From Actinobacteria bacterium UBA3120 (lineage in GTDB: Bacteria > Actinomycetota > Actinomycetes > S36-B12): a stretch of DNA of 8,146 bases. The notes under the pieces are model-generated. The model had not been told where the DNA came from and did not search any database. It worked only from the letters and a program-made list of their open reading frames with translations. The DNA lies in the NCBI GenBank assembly GCA_002365735.1, contig DEZY01000164.1, positions 2,891 to 11,036 on the forward strand, in the 5' to 3' direction. Positions 7,505 through 8,146 of this stretch are shown piece by piece; within the stretch, counting starts at the first letter, position 1, and every line of letters starts with the position of its first letter. The position numbers and the translations under genes are program-made.

Positions 7505-8074
7505 TTACCTCTCCTGGGTTACTTTCTCTTGATCAATTAATTCGGTCAGCCAGCGCACTTCGCGCTCGGCTCCTTCGAGTCCATGTTGCTGAAGTTGAAG
7601 TGTGTAGGCGTCAACCCGCTCTTTACTGCGGGCGAGTGAGTCACGTAATGCATCTACCCGCTCCTCAAGGCGCGAGCGGCGACCTTCAAGGATGCGAAGC
7701 CGGGTGCGTGCTTCGGTTGCAGAAAAGAAAGCAAGGTGTGCGGCGAATCCTTCGTCTTCCCATGCTTCAGGTCCGGGCTTATTTGCCCATTCACCAAAAA
7801 CTTCTTTACCTTCAGCCGTGATTGCATACACGATTCGCGCCCGCTTGCCGGAAAGTACCGGTGCGCTACTTTGCATGGCGGGAGTCAGTGATTCCTCTTC
7901 GATCAGTTCCGAGGCACGCATTCGTTTGAGAGCGGGGTAGAGGGAGCCATAGGAAAGTGCCCTAAACGGGCCAAGGATGGTGGTGAGACTTTTCCGCAAT
8001 TCATAACCATGCTGGGGGCCATCACCGAGTACGCCAAGGATGGCGAAGCTCAGTACATCGCGGCGGCTACTCAT
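7505..8074 (-). CDS. PadR-family transcriptional regulator next to ino1
   Basis: From the ATG at 8074 the product is 189 residues. The winged helix-turn-helix of PadR proteins occupies about 7-95: VLSFAILGVLGDGPQHGYEL (7-26) is the hallmark first helix and turn, SYGSLYPALKRM (41-52) the recognition helix, and KRARIVYAITAEGKE (77-91) the wing. The rest is charged and helical, with LEERVDALRDSLARSKERV (136-154) as a coiled coil typical of PadR dimerisation. Length and layout fit the subfamily with a long C-terminal domain, similar to Rv0047c as I recall. A TTG at 8083 would add three residues but lies inside the operator and -10 region, so the ATG is preferred. TATATT sits seven bases upstream and overlaps a perfect palindrome (8083-8101), which points to autorepression. 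Because ino1 follows after three bases, the same control should reach inositol synthesis. The ligand is unknown. Confidence 0.93.
   Translation of the reverse strand: MSSRRDVLSFAILGVLGDGPQHGYELRKSLTTILGPFRALSYGSLYPALKRMRASELIEEESLTPAMQSSAPVLSGKRARIVYAITAEGKEVFGEWANKPGPEAWEDEGFAAHLAFFSATEARTRLRILEGRRSRLEERVDALRDSLARSKERVDAYTLQLQQHGLEGAEREVRWLTELIDQEKVTQER
7508..7515 (-). promoter_or_regulatory. Strong Shine-Dalgarno site of ino1, inside the padR 3' end
   Basis: AGGAGAGG on the minus strand lies six bases before the ino1 ATG. It is formed by the last codons of padR (CAG GAG AGG, then TAA). It is the only strong SD sequence seen in the window and fixes the ino1 start. Confidence 0.8.
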
Positions 8075-8087
8075 GTGCAGCAATATA
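8075..8087 (-). promoter_or_regulatory. Predicted leaderless promoter -10 of padR-ino1
   Basis: On the minus strand TATATT (8087 to 8082), one mismatch from TATAAT, is followed by seven bases and the padR ATG at 8074. No SD sequence is present. The box overlaps the left arm of the palindrome at 8083-8101, so a bound repressor would cover it. Confidence 0.55.
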
Positions 8088-8101
8088 TCGGATCGATATA
8101 T
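8083..8101. promoter_or_regulatory. Palindromic operator candidate for the PadR regulator
   Basis: The sequence ATATATCG-GAT-CGATATAT is a perfect 8-bp inverted repeat with a 3-bp spacer. It covers the predicted padR -10 box and the spacer upstream of it. PadR regulators are known to bind AT-rich dyads at their own promoters, so position and symmetry both fit autoregulation. I noticed no second perfect copy elsewhere in the window. Confidence 0.65.
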
Positions 8102-8146
8102 CTAATGTGCGGTTACCCTGAAGTTCGTAAATAGTTTAAACTCAGG
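8102..8146. other. Upstream region of padR running off the window
   Basis: These 45 bases hold no recognisable gene. They contain the 10-bp palindrome AGTTTAAACT (8133-8142). In related genomes a penicillin-binding protein gene tends to lie beyond padR. Whether one begins just outside this window, divergent from padR and sharing its operator, cannot be told. Confidence 0.4.

Noticed and set aside
8075..8083. TTG start of padR at 8083
   Set aside because: It falls within the predicted -10 and operator. The ATG at 8074 gives the usual MSSRRDVLSFAILG beginning.
1..8146. Defence island, mobile element, CRISPR array, tRNA or rRNA
   Set aside because: All space is taken by seven ordinary core genes with short spacers. 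No direct-repeat array, transposase-like protein or RNA gene pattern was seen on either strand.

Overview
This window looks like core chromosome from an actinobacterium. The best evidence is the gene set and its order: murJ, a DUF6049-type envelope protein, an actinobacterial CCA-adding enzyme with an HD domain, a conserved membrane protein, an MFS transporter, actinobacterial-type inositol-phosphate synthase (ino1) and a PadR regulator. From memory, the same block lies near the replication origin in Streptomyces, and its two halves occur at Rv3907c-Rv3910 and Rv0046c-Rv0047c in Mycobacterium tuberculosis. Base composition looks moderate by eye, not strongly GC-rich. Spacers are very short (3 to 66 bp, plus overlaps). 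Together these suggest a streamlined actinobacterium, perhaps an aquatic planktonic one, but the species cannot be named from this sequence.

Layout. Left block (1-2364, minus strand): a DUF6049 envelope protein followed by the 5' end of murJ, overlapping by 8 bp, so the two are probably translationally coupled. Middle (2406-3839, plus strand): the CCA tRNA nucleotidyltransferase, divergent from DUF6049 across only 41 bp. Right block (3763-8074, all minus strand), read in transcription order from the right: padR, ino1 (3 bp gap, ino1 SD inside the padR 3' end), MFS transporter (28 bp gap), then a six-helix membrane protein (66 bp gap). The 3' end of the membrane protein gene overlaps the 3' end of the CCA gene tail to tail by 77 bp. 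No stretch over 70 bp lacks a gene.

Function. The genes concern the cell envelope (lipid II flippase MurJ and its coupled partner), tRNA maturation, and inositol supply for phosphatidylinositol lipids and mycothiol-type thiols. PadR probably controls itself and ino1 through a perfect 8-3-8 palindrome at 8083-8101.

The most notable signals are regulatory. Five likely transcription-unit starts each carry a TANNNT box 6 to 8 bases before the start codon with no convincing Shine-Dalgarno sequence, which is the arrangement expected of leaderless mRNAs. The one gene clearly internal to an operon (ino1) has a strong Shine-Dalgarno sequence. I see no defence system, mobile element, CRISPR array, tRNA or rRNA, and no obviously novel multi-gene system.
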